From positions 202,235 to 266,234 of the forward strand of contig NZ_JAANOZ010000005.1 of the NCBI RefSeq assembly GCF_011320115.1: a DNA stretch of 64,000 nucleotides, written 5' to 3'. The stretch comes from Croceibacterium segetis. GTDB taxonomy: Bacteria; Pseudomonadota; Alphaproteobacteria; Sphingomonadales; Sphingomonadaceae. The position numbers and the translations under genes are program-made. Below the pieces are notes generated by a model, which saw only the letters and a program-made list of their open reading frames with translations, did no database searches and was not told the origin of the DNA. The first letter of the stretch is position 1, and each line of letters begins with the position of its first letter. Shown here one piece after another: positions 38,494 through 46,746 of this stretch.

Positions 38494-40119
38494 TTAGCGC
38501 GCCGCCAGGGCGGCGGCGTCGGCCCTGGTCCGCAGCGCTTCGGCGACCGGGTCCTTCGTCCGCAACTTGAGCGAGGCTTCGGCGGCTTCCTTCGCGCCCG
38601 CCGCGTCGCCCGCGGCAAGCAGCGCGGCGGCGACGTCGCGGCGCACCGGGTACCAGAACGCCGGCGGGTCGGTGAAGTCGTTGAACTCGGGCGTTTCCTC
38701 GATCTCGGCCGCCTGGCGGAAGTGCTCCGCCGCCGCCCTCGGGTCGCCGCCGAGCATCGCCATGCGCCCGGCAAGGACCGCGCGCATGACCCCGAGCATC
38801 TGCTCGGGCGCCTTCGAATCGTGTTTCTTCGGCTTGGCGATGGTCGCCGGAAGCGCGTCCATCTCCGCCTTGACCGCCGCGGCGTCGCCCGCGCTCGCCG
38901 CCGCCTCGCCGCGGGCGTAATGCCACGCGGCCTTGAGGTAGGGCAGCTTCGGTTCGGCCAGTTTGGCGACCGACTGGGGATCGAAGCGCGCCACCGCCTC
39001 GTAGCCGAGCGCCGCCATCAGCTGCATCGTCGGGCTGCCCTCGTCGCGCGCGGCGGCGACTTCGACCAGCGGCCGGGCGAGGTCGAGCCCGATCCTGGCG
39101 TCACCGGCCATCAGCGCCCCGCCGAGCCCGTAGAGCACGTTGTGCGAATGGTACGGCAGGCCCCAGACACCGTCGGGCCCGGGCAGGTCGAGCCGCTTGG
39201 CGTTCTCGATTCCCAGCTCGACCGCCCGCGCGTTGGCCTGCGCGGTGTCCTCGTAGCGCCCGAGCCAGTACCAGGTGTGACCCGACATATGCACGAGATG
39301 GCTGGCCCGCGGAGCCAGCGCGCCGAGCTTGTCGGCGTAGGGCTCGGCCTTCTGCGGCTGGGCCAGCGCTTCCTCGGCGTGGATGTAGAAGTGGATCGCC
39401 GGGGTGTGGTTCGGATCGCGCGCGAGAACGCCCTCGAGCAGCGCCGCCGCGCGTTCGATCTTGGCGTGGTCGAAGTCGCCCTTCCCCTGGGAGAAGGCGT
39501 TGAACGAATCGACCATCAGCGCGTCGGCGGTGAGGACGGCGATCTCGTTGTCGTCGGGGAACTGAACCTGCACCGCGAGCATCGCCTGGGCGTAAGCGGC
39601 GTCGCGCTTGTAGGGGTTGCCCGAGCGATAACGCTCGACCAGCGCGGCGGTCAGCTCGCGCTCCTTCGAGGTGCCGCCTTGCACGGCCAGGACTTCGGCC
39701 TCGCGGGCCAGCGCGAGGAGCGGCTTACGCTCGTCCTTGTCCTTGCCGTAGTTGATCGTCGGGCCTTCGACGAGCGCCTGGCCCCATTTGCACATCGCGC
39801 AATTGGGATCGAGCGCCACGGCCTGCTCCATCGCCGCGCCTGCCGCGCTGTGGGCGAAGGCGGCGCCGAGCTCCATGCCGTTGGAAAAGAACGCCTGTGC
39901 CTGCGGCACGCTCGTGGTCACCGTGAAGCCGCCGGTGCCATAGCCGGTCAGCAGCGTCGGCACCTTGGGCTTGAGGTTGTCGGAATGCGAATGCGCATCG
40001 TGGGCCGCCGGCATCTGCGCCGCGTGGTCGGCGGGCTCGGGCTTTGTCGGCGCGTCCTGCGCCGCGCCCGCCGCGGCCAGCGCCGCCGAAGCCACCGCCG
40101 CCGTCCAGTACCGCTTCAT
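38494..40119 (-). CDS. exported TPR protein with CxxC motif
   Basis: 541 residues from ATG 40119 (MKRYWTAAVASAALAAAGAA), with a signal peptide. A His-rich stretch (DHAAQMPAAHDAHSHSD) follows, then a conserved DPNCAMCKWGQALVEGPTINY motif (near 95-115) that recurs in this family of periplasmic TPR proteins, then helical repeats to the end. The frame is open further upstream, but that part is antisense shadow of spt. It starts 23 bp after spt and is probably in the same transcript. Function unknown. Confidence 0.85.
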   Translation of the reverse strand: MKRYWTAAVASAALAAAGAAQDAPTKPEPADHAAQMPAAHDAHSHSDNLKPKVPTLLTGYGTGGFTVTTSVPQAQAFFSNGMELGAAFAHSAAGAAMEQAVALDPNCAMCKWGQALVEGPTINYGKDKDERKPLLALAREAEVLAVQGGTSKERELTAALVERYRSGNPYKRDAAYAQAMLAVQVQFPDDNEIAVLTADALMVDSFNAFSQGKGDFDHAKIERAAALLEGVLARDPNHTPAIHFYIHAEEALAQPQKAEPYADKLGALAPRASHLVHMSGHTWYWLGRYEDTAQANARAVELGIENAKRLDLPGPDGVWGLPYHSHNVLYGLGGALMAGDARIGLDLARPLVEVAAARDEGSPTMQLMAALGYEAVARFDPQSVAKLAEPKLPYLKAAWHYARGEAAASAGDAAAVKAEMDALPATIAKPKKHDSKAPEQMLGVMRAVLAGRMAMLGGDPRAAAEHFRQAAEIEETPEFNDFTDPPAFWYPVRRDVAAALLAAGDAAGAKEAAEASLKLRTKDPVAEALRTRADAAALAAR

Positions 40120-40142
40120 ACCGACCCCCCAGCCGCGCCGCG

Positions 40143-41399
40143 CTAGATAATCCCGACCGCTTTCCCGGCGCGCGCGAACATGCCGAGGATCGTCTCGACT
40201 TCCTCGGCCGAGTGCTCGGCGCAGAGCGAGCAGCGCAGCAGGGTCATCCCGGCAGGCGTCGCCGGCGGCCGGGCGAGATTGACGTAAAGTCCCTCGTGCA
40301 GCAGCGCCTCCCACATCGCCGCGCCGTGCTCGAGGTCGGGCATGATCACCGCGACGATCGCGCTTTGCGGCTCCTTGGTGCCGAGCGTGAAGCCGAGTTC
40401 GGTAAGCCCGCCGTGGAGACGCTTGGAATTCTCCCACAAGTGCGCCCGCTTGTTGGAGCCGTGCATCAGCTTGCGGATCGAAGTCGCCGCGGTGGCGACC
40501 ACGCTCGGCGGCAGGCTGGCGGTGAACACGTACGGGCGGCAGACCAGCCGCAGGATTTCGAACTTCGGATGGTTGGAAACGCAGAAGCCGCCCACCGTGC
40601 CGACCGATTTCGAGAAGGTGCCGATGATGAAATCGACCTCGTCGATCACCCCCTGCTCTTCGGCCACGCCGCGCCCGTTGGGGCCGATGAAGCCCATCGA
40701 ATGCGCTTCGTCGACCAGCACCATCGCGCCGTGCTTCTTGGCGATGGCGACCATCTCCCTGAGCGGGGCAACATCGCCGAGCATGGAGTAGACGCCTTCC
40801 AGCACGACCAGCTTGCCCGCCCCTTCGGGAATCCGCCGCAGCCGGTTGTCGAGCGCTTCGAGGTCGTTGTGCTTGAACGGCACGATCTCGGCGTTGCCCA
40901 TCGCGCAGCCGTCCCAAATGCTGGCGTGCGAGTCGATGTCGAGCACGACGTAGTCGCCTTTGCCGGCGATCGTCGCGATGATCCCGAGGTTGGCTTGATA
41001 GCCGGTCGAGAAGACCATCGCGTGATCCATCGCGTAGAAGTCCTTGAGCGCCTGCTCGCACTCCTTGTGGCCCCGGTAAGTGCCATTGAGGACGCGGCTG
41101 CCGGTGGTGCCCGAGCCGAATTCCTCGAGCGCTTTCTTGCCCGCCTCGATCACGTCCCGATCGAAGGTCATGCCCATGTAATTGTAAGTGCCGAGCAGGA
41201 TCGTGTCGCGCCCGTTGCAGATCGCCCGGGTGGGGCTGAGCACTTTCTCCATCACCAGGCTGAACGGATCCTCGACCCCGTTGGCGAGCAGGTCCTCGCG
41301 CTGCTTGATCAGCGCGTCGAACTTGCTGAACAGGTCGCCCACCGGTGTCGGCTGGTCGGCCTGGAGGGGGGCGTCGGGCTGGCTGATACCTTCGCTCAT
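40143..41399 (-). CDS. spt: serine palmitoyltransferase
   Basis: 418-residue PLP-dependent alpha-oxoamine synthase catalysing the first step of sphingolipid synthesis, L-serine plus a long-chain acyl thioester to 3-ketosphinganine. The sequence aligns residue for residue with the soluble Sphingomonas enzyme: PLP Lys264 in TFSKSVGTVGG, His158 (DSHAS), Asp230 and His233 in VDEAHSMG. TGYQANLGI and the GRGVAEE loop are also family features. The upstream acp gene is 7 bp away, and an acyl-ACP may be the actual donor. Confidence 0.95.
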   Translation of the reverse strand: MSEGISQPDAPLQADQPTPVGDLFSKFDALIKQREDLLANGVEDPFSLVMEKVLSPTRAICNGRDTILLGTYNYMGMTFDRDVIEAGKKALEEFGSGTTGSRVLNGTYRGHKECEQALKDFYAMDHAMVFSTGYQANLGIIATIAGKGDYVVLDIDSHASIWDGCAMGNAEIVPFKHNDLEALDNRLRRIPEGAGKLVVLEGVYSMLGDVAPLREMVAIAKKHGAMVLVDEAHSMGFIGPNGRGVAEEQGVIDEVDFIIGTFSKSVGTVGGFCVSNHPKFEILRLVCRPYVFTASLPPSVVATAATSIRKLMHGSNKRAHLWENSKRLHGGLTELGFTLGTKEPQSAIVAVIMPDLEHGAAMWEALLHEGLYVNLARPPATPAGMTLLRCSLCAEHSAEEVETILGMFARAGKAVGII

Positions 41400-41406
41400 T
41401 GTGCGC

Positions 41407-41649
41407 TCAGGTGTTCTGCAGACGGAACACGGCGTCGACCAGCTGGCCCCAGGTTTCGATCTCGGCCTGCTGGTTCATGCTGATGATGATGTCGAACTCG
41501 TCCTCGATCGCCGCGACGAAATCCATCACCGTCAGGCTGTCGAACTCGAGGTCGCCGGCGAACGTCGTCCCGTCCGCGATCGTCACGCCCTTCTTGTTGA
41601 AGGGCTCGATCAGCTTGCGGATACGCTCGTCGACTTCGGCACGATCCAT
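41407..41649 (-). CDS. acyl carrier protein of the sphingolipid group
   Basis: 80 residues. Four-helix ACP with the phosphopantetheine attachment Ser38 in LEFDSLTVMDFVAAIEDEF. It is a dedicated, non-AcpP carrier: it lacks the common GADSLDTVEL form, and it sits 7 bp before spt. In Caulobacter a comparable ACP belongs to the sphingolipid genes. Confidence 0.92.
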   Translation of the reverse strand: MDRAEVDERIRKLIEPFNKKGVTIADGTTFAGDLEFDSLTVMDFVAAIEDEFDIIISMNQQAEIETWGQLVDAVFRLQNT

Positions 41650-41703
41650 GCGCGCACTCCTATGAATGGAATGCGGCGCAAAAGCGGCTTGGCTAAACGA
41701 ATG

Positions 41704-42105
41704 TCAAGCGTGCAGCGGCAGCGGGGCGGGCGCGGCCGAGCGGTCAAGCAGGCCCTTCACGGCGTTCATGAACGGCACGATCGACACCGGCTTGGCGAGG
41801 TATCCCTCGGCGCCGACCTGCCGAATCCGTTCCTCGTCGCCCTTGCCGGCATAGGCGGTCACCGCCAGCACAGGGATGTCGCACAGCGCCACATCGTTCT
41901 TCATCCCGGCGATCAGGTCGAGGCCGGAGATGTCCTGCAGCTGGATGTCCATGATCACCAGATTGGGGACGAAGGATCGCGCCCTCTCGATCGCCATGCC
42001 GCCATCCGCTACCGGTTCGACGTCGAAACCGCTGGCCTGCAAGACGTCGCAGAACAGCTTTCGGTTCAAGTCGTTGTCCTCGACAACGAGGATTCTCTGC
42101 GTCAT
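41704..42105 (-). CDS. DivK-like single-domain response regulator
   Basis: 133 residues, a stand-alone receiver. Acidic pair in VVEDND (9-12), phospho-acceptor Asp53 (IMDIQ), Thr83 and Lys105 (YLAKPV) are all present. The sequence closely resembles DivK of the alphaproteobacterial cell-cycle phosphorelay (ILVVEDNDLNRKLFCD, VMDIQLPDISG form). No histidine kinase or PleD is adjacent. Its promoter must lie in the 42106-42245 gap, where DnaA-box-like sites occur. Confidence 0.88.
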   Translation of the reverse strand: MTQRILVVEDNDLNRKLFCDVLQASGFDVEPVADGGMAIERARSFVPNLVIMDIQLQDISGLDLIAGMKNDVALCDIPVLAVTAYAGKGDEERIRQVGAEGYLAKPVSIVPFMNAVKGLLDRSAAPAPLPLHA

Positions 42106-42142
42106 TGCGCCCCCGATCCCCTTCCGCCCCCCGGCGAAAGTT

Positions 42143-42173
42143 TGTGGATAGCAAATACCCTACTTGTGGATAA
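42143..42173. promoter_or_regulatory. pair of DnaA-box-like sites
   Basis: TGTGGATAG at 42143-42151 and TGTGGATAA at 42165-42173, the second being the exact reverse complement of the consensus DnaA box TTATCCACA, the first one base off. They are 22 bp apart, about two helical turns, on the same face of the DNA. They lie between the divergent DivK-like and DUF3572 genes. Confidence 0.55.
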
Positions 42174-42245
42174 CTTACAATTCTCAAAGCTAATCAATCG
42201 ATCCCGCCCGACCCCTCAGGATTAGCCCTTAGCGCGCTCGCCTGG

Positions 42246-42455
42246 GTGCTTACGAATGAGAAGCGCGCCCGGCGATTTCTCGACCTGACCGGCCTGACGC
42301 CCAAGCAATTGCGCGGCGGAATCGAAACGCCGGCGCTGCAATTGTCGGTGCTCGAGTTCCTTTGTGCGCACGAGCCCGACCTGCTCGCAGCCGCCGAAGC
42401 GCTCGGTGTCGACCCCGCGGCGATCCCGGCGGCGCGCGAAAGGCTCCGGCGATGA
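42246..42455 (+). CDS. DUF3572 protein (start uncertain)
   Basis: 69 residues from GTG 42246; recognisable from EKRARRFLDLTGLTPKQLR and LEFLCAHEPDLLAAAEALGV. Known members are about 20 residues longer at the N-terminus, with an ALxALAWxL helix; the same helix (LALSALAW) is encoded in frame directly upstream of 42246, but no ATG, GTG or TTG lies there before a stop codon at 42171. The real start may be ATT 42180 or ATC 42201. The stop overlaps the next gene (ATGA). Confidence 0.75.
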   Translation: MLTNEKRARRFLDLTGLTPKQLRGGIETPALQLSVLEFLCAHEPDLLAAAEALGVDPAAIPAARERLRR

Positions 42456-43081
42456 GCCGGCCTCTGGTGGTCACCGATTGCGACGAAGTGCTCCTGCACA
42501 TGGTGCGCCACTTCCGTGAGTGGATGGCAGAGCAGCATGGGGTCGAGTTCGACCTGAGCGGCAATCCCTTTGCCGAAACGTTCGTCCTGCCCGGCCGGAC
42601 CGAGCCGCTGAGCTTCGACGAGAAGTGGCAGTTCCTCGATGCTTTCTTCGACGACGAGATGGCCCGCCAGACGGCGATCCCCGGGGCCGTCGAGGCGATC
42701 GCCGAACTGCAGCGCGAGGCCGACGTGGTTGTGCTGACCAACCTTCAGGACCGCTACAACGCAGCCCGGGCGGCGCAGTTGCGCGAGCACGGCATCGCCA
42801 CCAGGGTCGTCACCAACCAGGGGCCCAAGGGTGAGGCCTTGCGGCGTATCGTCGACGAGTTCGCTCCCTCGCGCGCGGTGTTCATCGACGACCTCGCGCA
42901 CCACCACGCTTCGGCGGCGGAAGTCCTGCCCAAGATCTCGCGCCTGCACTTCTGCGGCGAGCCGGCGATCGCGCCGCACATCCCTTGTGCTCTCGACGCC
43001 GGTCACGCCCACGCCAGGATCGACACCTGGGCGGAAGCCTTGCCCTGGCTGCTCGAAACGTTGCATGGAACGAAAGTATGA
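42452..43081 (+). CDS. HAD-superfamily hydrolase-like protein
   Basis: 209 residues from ATG 42452. The nucleophile motif is VVTDCDEVLL (Asp-X-Asp near 9-11). The motif II Thr is in VVLTNLQDRYNAA, the motif III Lys in GPKGEALR and the motif IV acid in VFIDDLAHH, so a phosphatase fold is intact. Substrate unknown. Overlaps DUF3572 and RidA genes by 4 bp each in a five-gene coupled run. Confidence 0.85.
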   Translation: MSRPLVVTDCDEVLLHMVRHFREWMAEQHGVEFDLSGNPFAETFVLPGRTEPLSFDEKWQFLDAFFDDEMARQTAIPGAVEAIAELQREADVVVLTNLQDRYNAARAAQLREHGIATRVVTNQGPKGEALRRIVDEFAPSRAVFIDDLAHHHASAAEVLPKISRLHFCGEPAIAPHIPCALDAGHAHARIDTWAEALPWLLETLHGTKV

Positions 43082-43539
43082 GCATCGCCCAACGCCTCGC
43101 CGAACTCGGCATCGTGCTGCCGCAACCCGCCGCGCCAGTAGCGAGCTACGTCCCGGTGGTGGTCGTCGGCGGCCTCGCGCACGTCTCCGGGCAATTGCCG
43201 TTCATCGACGGCGCGCTGGTCACCGGCCGGCTCGGTGAGGACGTCGATCTCGACCTCGGCGCCCGCGCCGCGCGCGCCTGCGGACTGATGATCCTCGCGC
43301 AACTCAACGCCGCGCTCGGCTCGCTCGACCGGGTCGAGCGGGTGGTCAAGCTCGGCGCTTTCGTCAATTCCGCCACCGTTTTCACCGATCAGCCGAAGGT
43401 CGCCAACGGCGCCTCGGACCTGATGGTCGAGGTGTTCGGCGACGCCGGCAAGCACGCCCGCAGCGCCGTCGGCGTACCGGCCCTTCCGCTCGGCGCGGCG
43501 GTCGAGGTGGACGCGATCGTTGCCTTGGGCAGCGCTTGA
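43078..43539 (+). CDS. RidA-family protein
   Basis: 153 residues. Trimeric YjgF/RidA fold that hydrolyses reactive enamine/imine products of PLP enzymes. Family marks are VSGQLPF near 39, ILAQLNAALGSLDRVERVVKLGAFVN near 80-105, and GKHARSAVGVPALPLGAAVEVD. The carboxylate-binding Arg in HARSAVG is present. ATG 43078 overlaps the HAD stop; its own 3' end overlaps the phosphodiesterase by 20 bp. Confidence 0.92.
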   Translation: MSIAQRLAELGIVLPQPAAPVASYVPVVVVGGLAHVSGQLPFIDGALVTGRLGEDVDLDLGARAARACGLMILAQLNAALGSLDRVERVVKLGAFVNSATVFTDQPKVANGASDLMVEVFGDAGKHARSAVGVPALPLGAAVEVDAIVALGSA

Positions 43540-44302
43540 CGGCTGGCTCTCGCCCGCGCCCGATCCGGCGCGCATCGGCTGGCTGAAAGGCCGCGACTAC
43601 GCCCACCGCGGCCTTCACGGCGGCGAGGCCCCGGAAAATTCGCTTTCGGCGTTCTCGGCGGCGATCTCGCACGGGATGGGCATTGAGTGCGATGTCCAGC
43701 AGACGAGCGACGGCCGCGCGATGGTATTCCACGACCGGGATCTCGACCGGCTCACCGGCGAATCCGGCCCGGTCGCGGGACGCAGCGCCGCGGCGCTGGC
43801 CCAGATCGCGCTCGGCGGCGGCAATGACCGCATCCCGCGCCTGAGCGACTTTCTCGGCATGATCCGCGGCCAGGTTCCCCTGCTGATCGAGATCAAGACC
43901 CGCCGCGAACGCCGGGTCGCCGCGCTGTGCCTCGCCGTGCGGCGCGATGTCGAAGGTTACCGCGGCCCGGTCGCCGTGATGAGCTTCGACCCTCGCGTCG
44001 GCGGCTGGTTCCGCCGCCACGCCCCGCACATCGTGCGCGGCCTGGTAGTAACCGAGGAAGGCGCGCGCACCTTCTCGGGGTCCGTGCGCCGCCGCCTCGC
44101 GCTGTGGCAGGCCGGGCCCGACTTCCTCGCCTACGACGTGCGCGACCTGCCGAGCTCCTTCGCCGCCGCGCAGCGCCGGCGCGGCTTGCCGGTGCTCACC
44201 TGGACGGTGCGCAGCGCCGCCCTGCGCGAACGCGCCATGCAATGTGCCGACGCACCGATCGTCGAGGGCGAAGGTGTCGCGGAGAACGGCAAGAACCTGT
44301 AA
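43520..44302 (+). CDS. glycerophosphodiester phosphodiesterase
   Basis: 260 residues from TTG 43520; no ATG precedes the conserved domain. Hydrolyses glycerophosphodiesters to glycerol-3-phosphate and an alcohol. GDPD marks: YAHRGLHGGEAPENSLSAF (His-Arg catalytic pair), GIECDVQQTSDGRAMVFHD with the metal-binding Glu-X-Asp and the catalytic His, and LIEIKTR. The C-terminus has the usual LPVLTWTVRS motif. No signal peptide, so probably cytoplasmic. Confidence 0.9.
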   Translation: MPWAALDGWLSPAPDPARIGWLKGRDYAHRGLHGGEAPENSLSAFSAAISHGMGIECDVQQTSDGRAMVFHDRDLDRLTGESGPVAGRSAAALAQIALGGGNDRIPRLSDFLGMIRGQVPLLIEIKTRRERRVAALCLAVRRDVEGYRGPVAVMSFDPRVGGWFRRHAPHIVRGLVVTEEGARTFSGSVRRRLALWQAGPDFLAYDVRDLPSSFAAAQRRRGLPVLTWTVRSAALRERAMQCADAPIVEGEGVAENGKNL

Positions 44303-44312
44303 TATCGGCGCG

Positions 44313-45452
44313 ATGGCCGATTCCGACCTCATTGCCCGCGTTGCTCCAGCCGTCGGCGCGATTGATGCCGAGGAGTGGGATCGGCTCGCGGGATCGGGCA
44401 ATCCCTTCATGAGCCACGCGTTCCTCACCGCGCTCGAAGATTCGGGCAGCGTCGGGCTAGGCACCGGGTGGGACCCGGTGCCGGTCGTGATCGAGGACGG
44501 GCGCGGCACGCTCCACGCGGCGCTGCCGGCTTACGTCAAGAGCCACAGTCAGGGCGAATACGTGTTCGACCACGCCTGGGCCGATGCCTGGCATCGCGCG
44601 GGCGGGCGCTACTACCCCAAGCTGCAGATCGCCGCGCCGTTCACGCCGGCGACCGGGCCGCGGCTCCTGCTCGAAGACGAGGCCTATGCCACGCCGCTGC
44701 TGCGAGCGGCCGAGCAATTGTGTGCGCAGCAAGGCCTCTCCTCCGCCCACGCGACCTTCATCGAGCCCGAGCAGCGGCACCTGTTCGAACGCGCCGGCTG
44801 GCTGCTGAGGAACGACATCCAGTTCCACTGGGAGAACCGCGGCTACGCCAGCTTCGAGGACTTCCTCGCCCAACTGTCCTCGCGCAAGCGCAAGGAGCTG
44901 CGCAAGGAACGCGCGCGGGCGCAGGAGGGGGTCGAGATCCGCCACTTGACTGGCGGCGACTTGCGCCCAGAGCACTGGGACGCATTCTGGCAATTCTACC
45001 AGGACACCGGCGCGCGGAAGTGGGGCCATCCGTACCTGACACGTTCGGCGTTCGACTTGTTTGGCGAGCGGATGGGCGAGCGGGTCCTGCTGGTGCTGGC
45101 TTACGAGAATGGCGACGCGATCGCCGGGGCGCTCAACTTCATCGGCGCGGACGCGCTCTACGGCCGCTACTGGGGCTGCACCCGCGACAAGCCGTTCCTC
45201 CATTTCGAGCTGTGCTATTACCAGGCGATCGACGCGGCGATCGCGCGCGGCTTGCAACGGGTTGAGGCGGGGGCGCAAGGCGGGCACAAGCTGGCGCGGG
45301 GCTACGAGCCGGTGCGCACGTGGTCGGCGCACTGGATCGCCGATCCGGGCTTTCGCGAGGCGATCGCCGACTTCCTCGAGCGCGAGCGCGAAGGCGTGGC
45401 GCAGGAGAGCCTTTATCTCGGCACCCGCACGCCGTTCCGGAAGGGCGGGTGA
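44313..45452 (+). CDS. DUF482 GNAT/FemAB-like acyltransferase
   Basis: 379 residues from ATG 44313. PF04339-type tandem GNAT fold: EEWDRLAGSGNPFMSHAFL near 22-40, VFDHAWADAWHRAGGRYYPKL, SSAHATFIEPE, then the lysine-rich SSRKRKELRKERARAQ (near 190-205) and FQFYQDTGARKWGHPYL. Family members are labelled peptidoglycan biosynthesis/recognition, but substrates are mostly unproven; N-acylation by aminoacyl-tRNA or acyl-CoA is possible. It lies 3-4 kb from spt. Last gene of the coupled run. Confidence 0.88.
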   Translation: MADSDLIARVAPAVGAIDAEEWDRLAGSGNPFMSHAFLTALEDSGSVGLGTGWDPVPVVIEDGRGTLHAALPAYVKSHSQGEYVFDHAWADAWHRAGGRYYPKLQIAAPFTPATGPRLLLEDEAYATPLLRAAEQLCAQQGLSSAHATFIEPEQRHLFERAGWLLRNDIQFHWENRGYASFEDFLAQLSSRKRKELRKERARAQEGVEIRHLTGGDLRPEHWDAFWQFYQDTGARKWGHPYLTRSAFDLFGERMGERVLLVLAYENGDAIAGALNFIGADALYGRYWGCTRDKPFLHFELCYYQAIDAAIARGLQRVEAGAQGGHKLARGYEPVRTWSAHWIADPGFREAIADFLEREREGVAQESLYLGTRTPFRKGG

Positions 45453-45527
45453 CGAATCGCACTATCGCGAGCTTCTGTGCTTGTAACCGATTAGCGTGAC
45501 GATGTCAAGAAATAATTACCAAATAGG

Positions 45528-45860
45528 TTAGGCGGCACGCCGCTCCCCGGCTCCCAGCCACTGCCGCGCGCGGCGCTGCGCCTCGGCGATCTCGCGTGCG
45601 CTCATTTCGTCGGAAATGTCGGCGCGGCACCAAGCGGCTTCTTCGTGCCCCTGCGCGGCGGCGAGGTTGAACCACTTGTGCGCCTCGATCAGGTCGCAGG
45701 CGACACCGTGGCTGCCGATCGAAAAGGCGACACCGAGGTCGAAGTAGGCGCTGTTGCTGCCCTTGGCGGCGGCCGCCAGGCACTTGGCGACCAGCAGGTC
45801 GGCGGCAACGGCTTCGGCGCTGCGGATTGATTTCACGTTATCGATCTTGGCCAGTTCCAT
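45528..45860 (-). CDS. Sel1-repeat (SLR/TPR-like) small protein
   Basis: 110 residues from ATG 45860, behind GGGGAGAG. Two Sel1-type repeats are visible: SNSAYFDLGVAFSIGSHGV and CDLIEAHKWFNLAAAQGHEEAA (the repeat core with KWFNLAAAQG). No signal peptide; probably a cytoplasmic adapter. Divergent from dksA, with which it shares the palindrome-bearing gap. Confidence 0.85.
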   Translation of the reverse strand: MELAKIDNVKSIRSAEAVAADLLVAKCLAAAAKGSNSAYFDLGVAFSIGSHGVACDLIEAHKWFNLAAAQGHEEAAWCRADISDEMSAREIAEAQRRARQWLGAGERRAA

Positions 45861-45941
45861 GATCGCTCTCCCCAAGAATTTGCCGAGCGCCCCCGCTGCC
45901 GGCTTGCTGCACCAGTGTTCCACCCGGCGCCCTCAACAAAT

Positions 45942-45969
45942 GGTTAACGGCCTCGGGGAATTGTTAACC
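45942..45969. promoter_or_regulatory. GGTTAAC inverted repeat in the sel1-dksA gap
   Basis: GGTTAAC (45942-45948) and GTTAACC (45963-45969) form a 7-bp inverted repeat with a 14-bp centre; the two GTTAAC cores are exactly 20 bp apart. The layout suits a dimer binding two adjacent turns. It does not match the CtrA pattern TTAA-N7-TTAA. Confidence 0.4.
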
Positions 45970-45995
45970 ACATCCCTTGCGACCGTTCGGCAGCG

Positions 45996-46016
45996 CTTAA
46001 TCATTTTCCGATTAAG
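45996..46016. promoter_or_regulatory. CTTAATC-N7-GATTAAG palindrome upstream of dksA
   Basis: Perfect 7-bp arms at 45996-46002 and 46010-46016, centre ATTTTCC. It lies about 135 bp before the dksA start and 27 bp after the GGTTAAC repeat; probably an operator, since there is no terminator T run. Confidence 0.4.
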
Positions 46017-46149
46017 GCACTTGCGTTGCCGCTTGTGCGCCATCGGTGCTGTCCGTATAGGCCGCGCCATCCGGGTCGGCGGCGCGTGCGAACGCGGCTG
46101 AATCACAGCATCGGCCGGGGTGGGACTGACCAGTTGCGGAGGTGCCCGA

Positions 46150-46608
46150 ATGGCATCTGTATTGGGTGATGAGATCGACGTCCTGGCCAAGGCCAAACGT
46201 GCGCTCGACGCCGACTACACGCCGACCGAAGACGAAGCGTACATGTCGGAGCAGCAGCTGAATTATTTTCGTGTGCTGCTGCTCGAATGGAAGAAATCGA
46301 TTCTCTCGGCCTCGGAGTTCACCCTGCAATCGCTGCAGGACGGGCCAATCCGCGAGCCCGACCTCAACGACCGCGCCTCGAGCGAGACAGACTGGGGTAT
46401 CGAGCTGCGCACTCGCGACCGCCAGCGCAAGCTCATCGCCAAGATCGATGCGGCGCTGCGTCGAATCGACGAAGGCGAATACGGCTGGTGCGAAGTCACT
46501 GGCGAACCGATCGGAATCAACCGCCTGATCGCCCGGCCGATCGCAACGATGACGGTCGAAGCCCAGCAGGCGCACGAGCGGCGCGAAAAGGTTTCGCGCG
46601 ACGACTGA
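46150..46608 (+). CDS. dksA: RNA polymerase-binding transcription factor DksA
   Basis: 152 residues from ATG 46150, with GGAGG in front. With ppGpp it changes promoter use, notably at rRNA genes. A coiled-coil N-terminal half carries the DksA tip acids in the NDRASSETDWGIELRTRDRQRKL region. The zinc-finger region keeps one cysteine only (GWCEVTGEPIGINRLIARPIAT) where E. coli has four, so it is the Zn-independent, low-cysteine form common in this class. A PilZ gene follows after 138 bp. Confidence 0.95.
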   Translation: MASVLGDEIDVLAKAKRALDADYTPTEDEAYMSEQQLNYFRVLLLEWKKSILSASEFTLQSLQDGPIREPDLNDRASSETDWGIELRTRDRQRKLIAKIDAALRRIDEGEYGWCEVTGEPIGINRLIARPIATMTVEAQQAHERREKVSRDD

Positions 46609-46746
46609 CCCGGTTCGGGACGTTTTTGCAAATACTTGCGCGGCGTTAAACAATCGAAAACCACAGTCGGCGAATACGCTCGAAACACGAATTGCGCGCG
46701 GGCCAGCGTTCGCGCCGTGTCCAGCTAACCAGGAGAGCCCCGCGAG

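Noticed and set aside
40120..41061. N-terminal extension of the TPR protein frame
   Set aside because: Shadow of spt in another frame; the signal peptide at ATG 40119 marks the real start.
42143..42173. Chromosomal replication origin at the DnaA-box pair
   Set aside because: Only two boxes, no AT-rich unwinding region, and none of the usual origin genes nearby.
46629..46650. CtrA site (TTAA-N7-TTAA) between dksA and the PilZ gene
   Set aside because: Only the left half TTAA is present; the right half reads AAAA.
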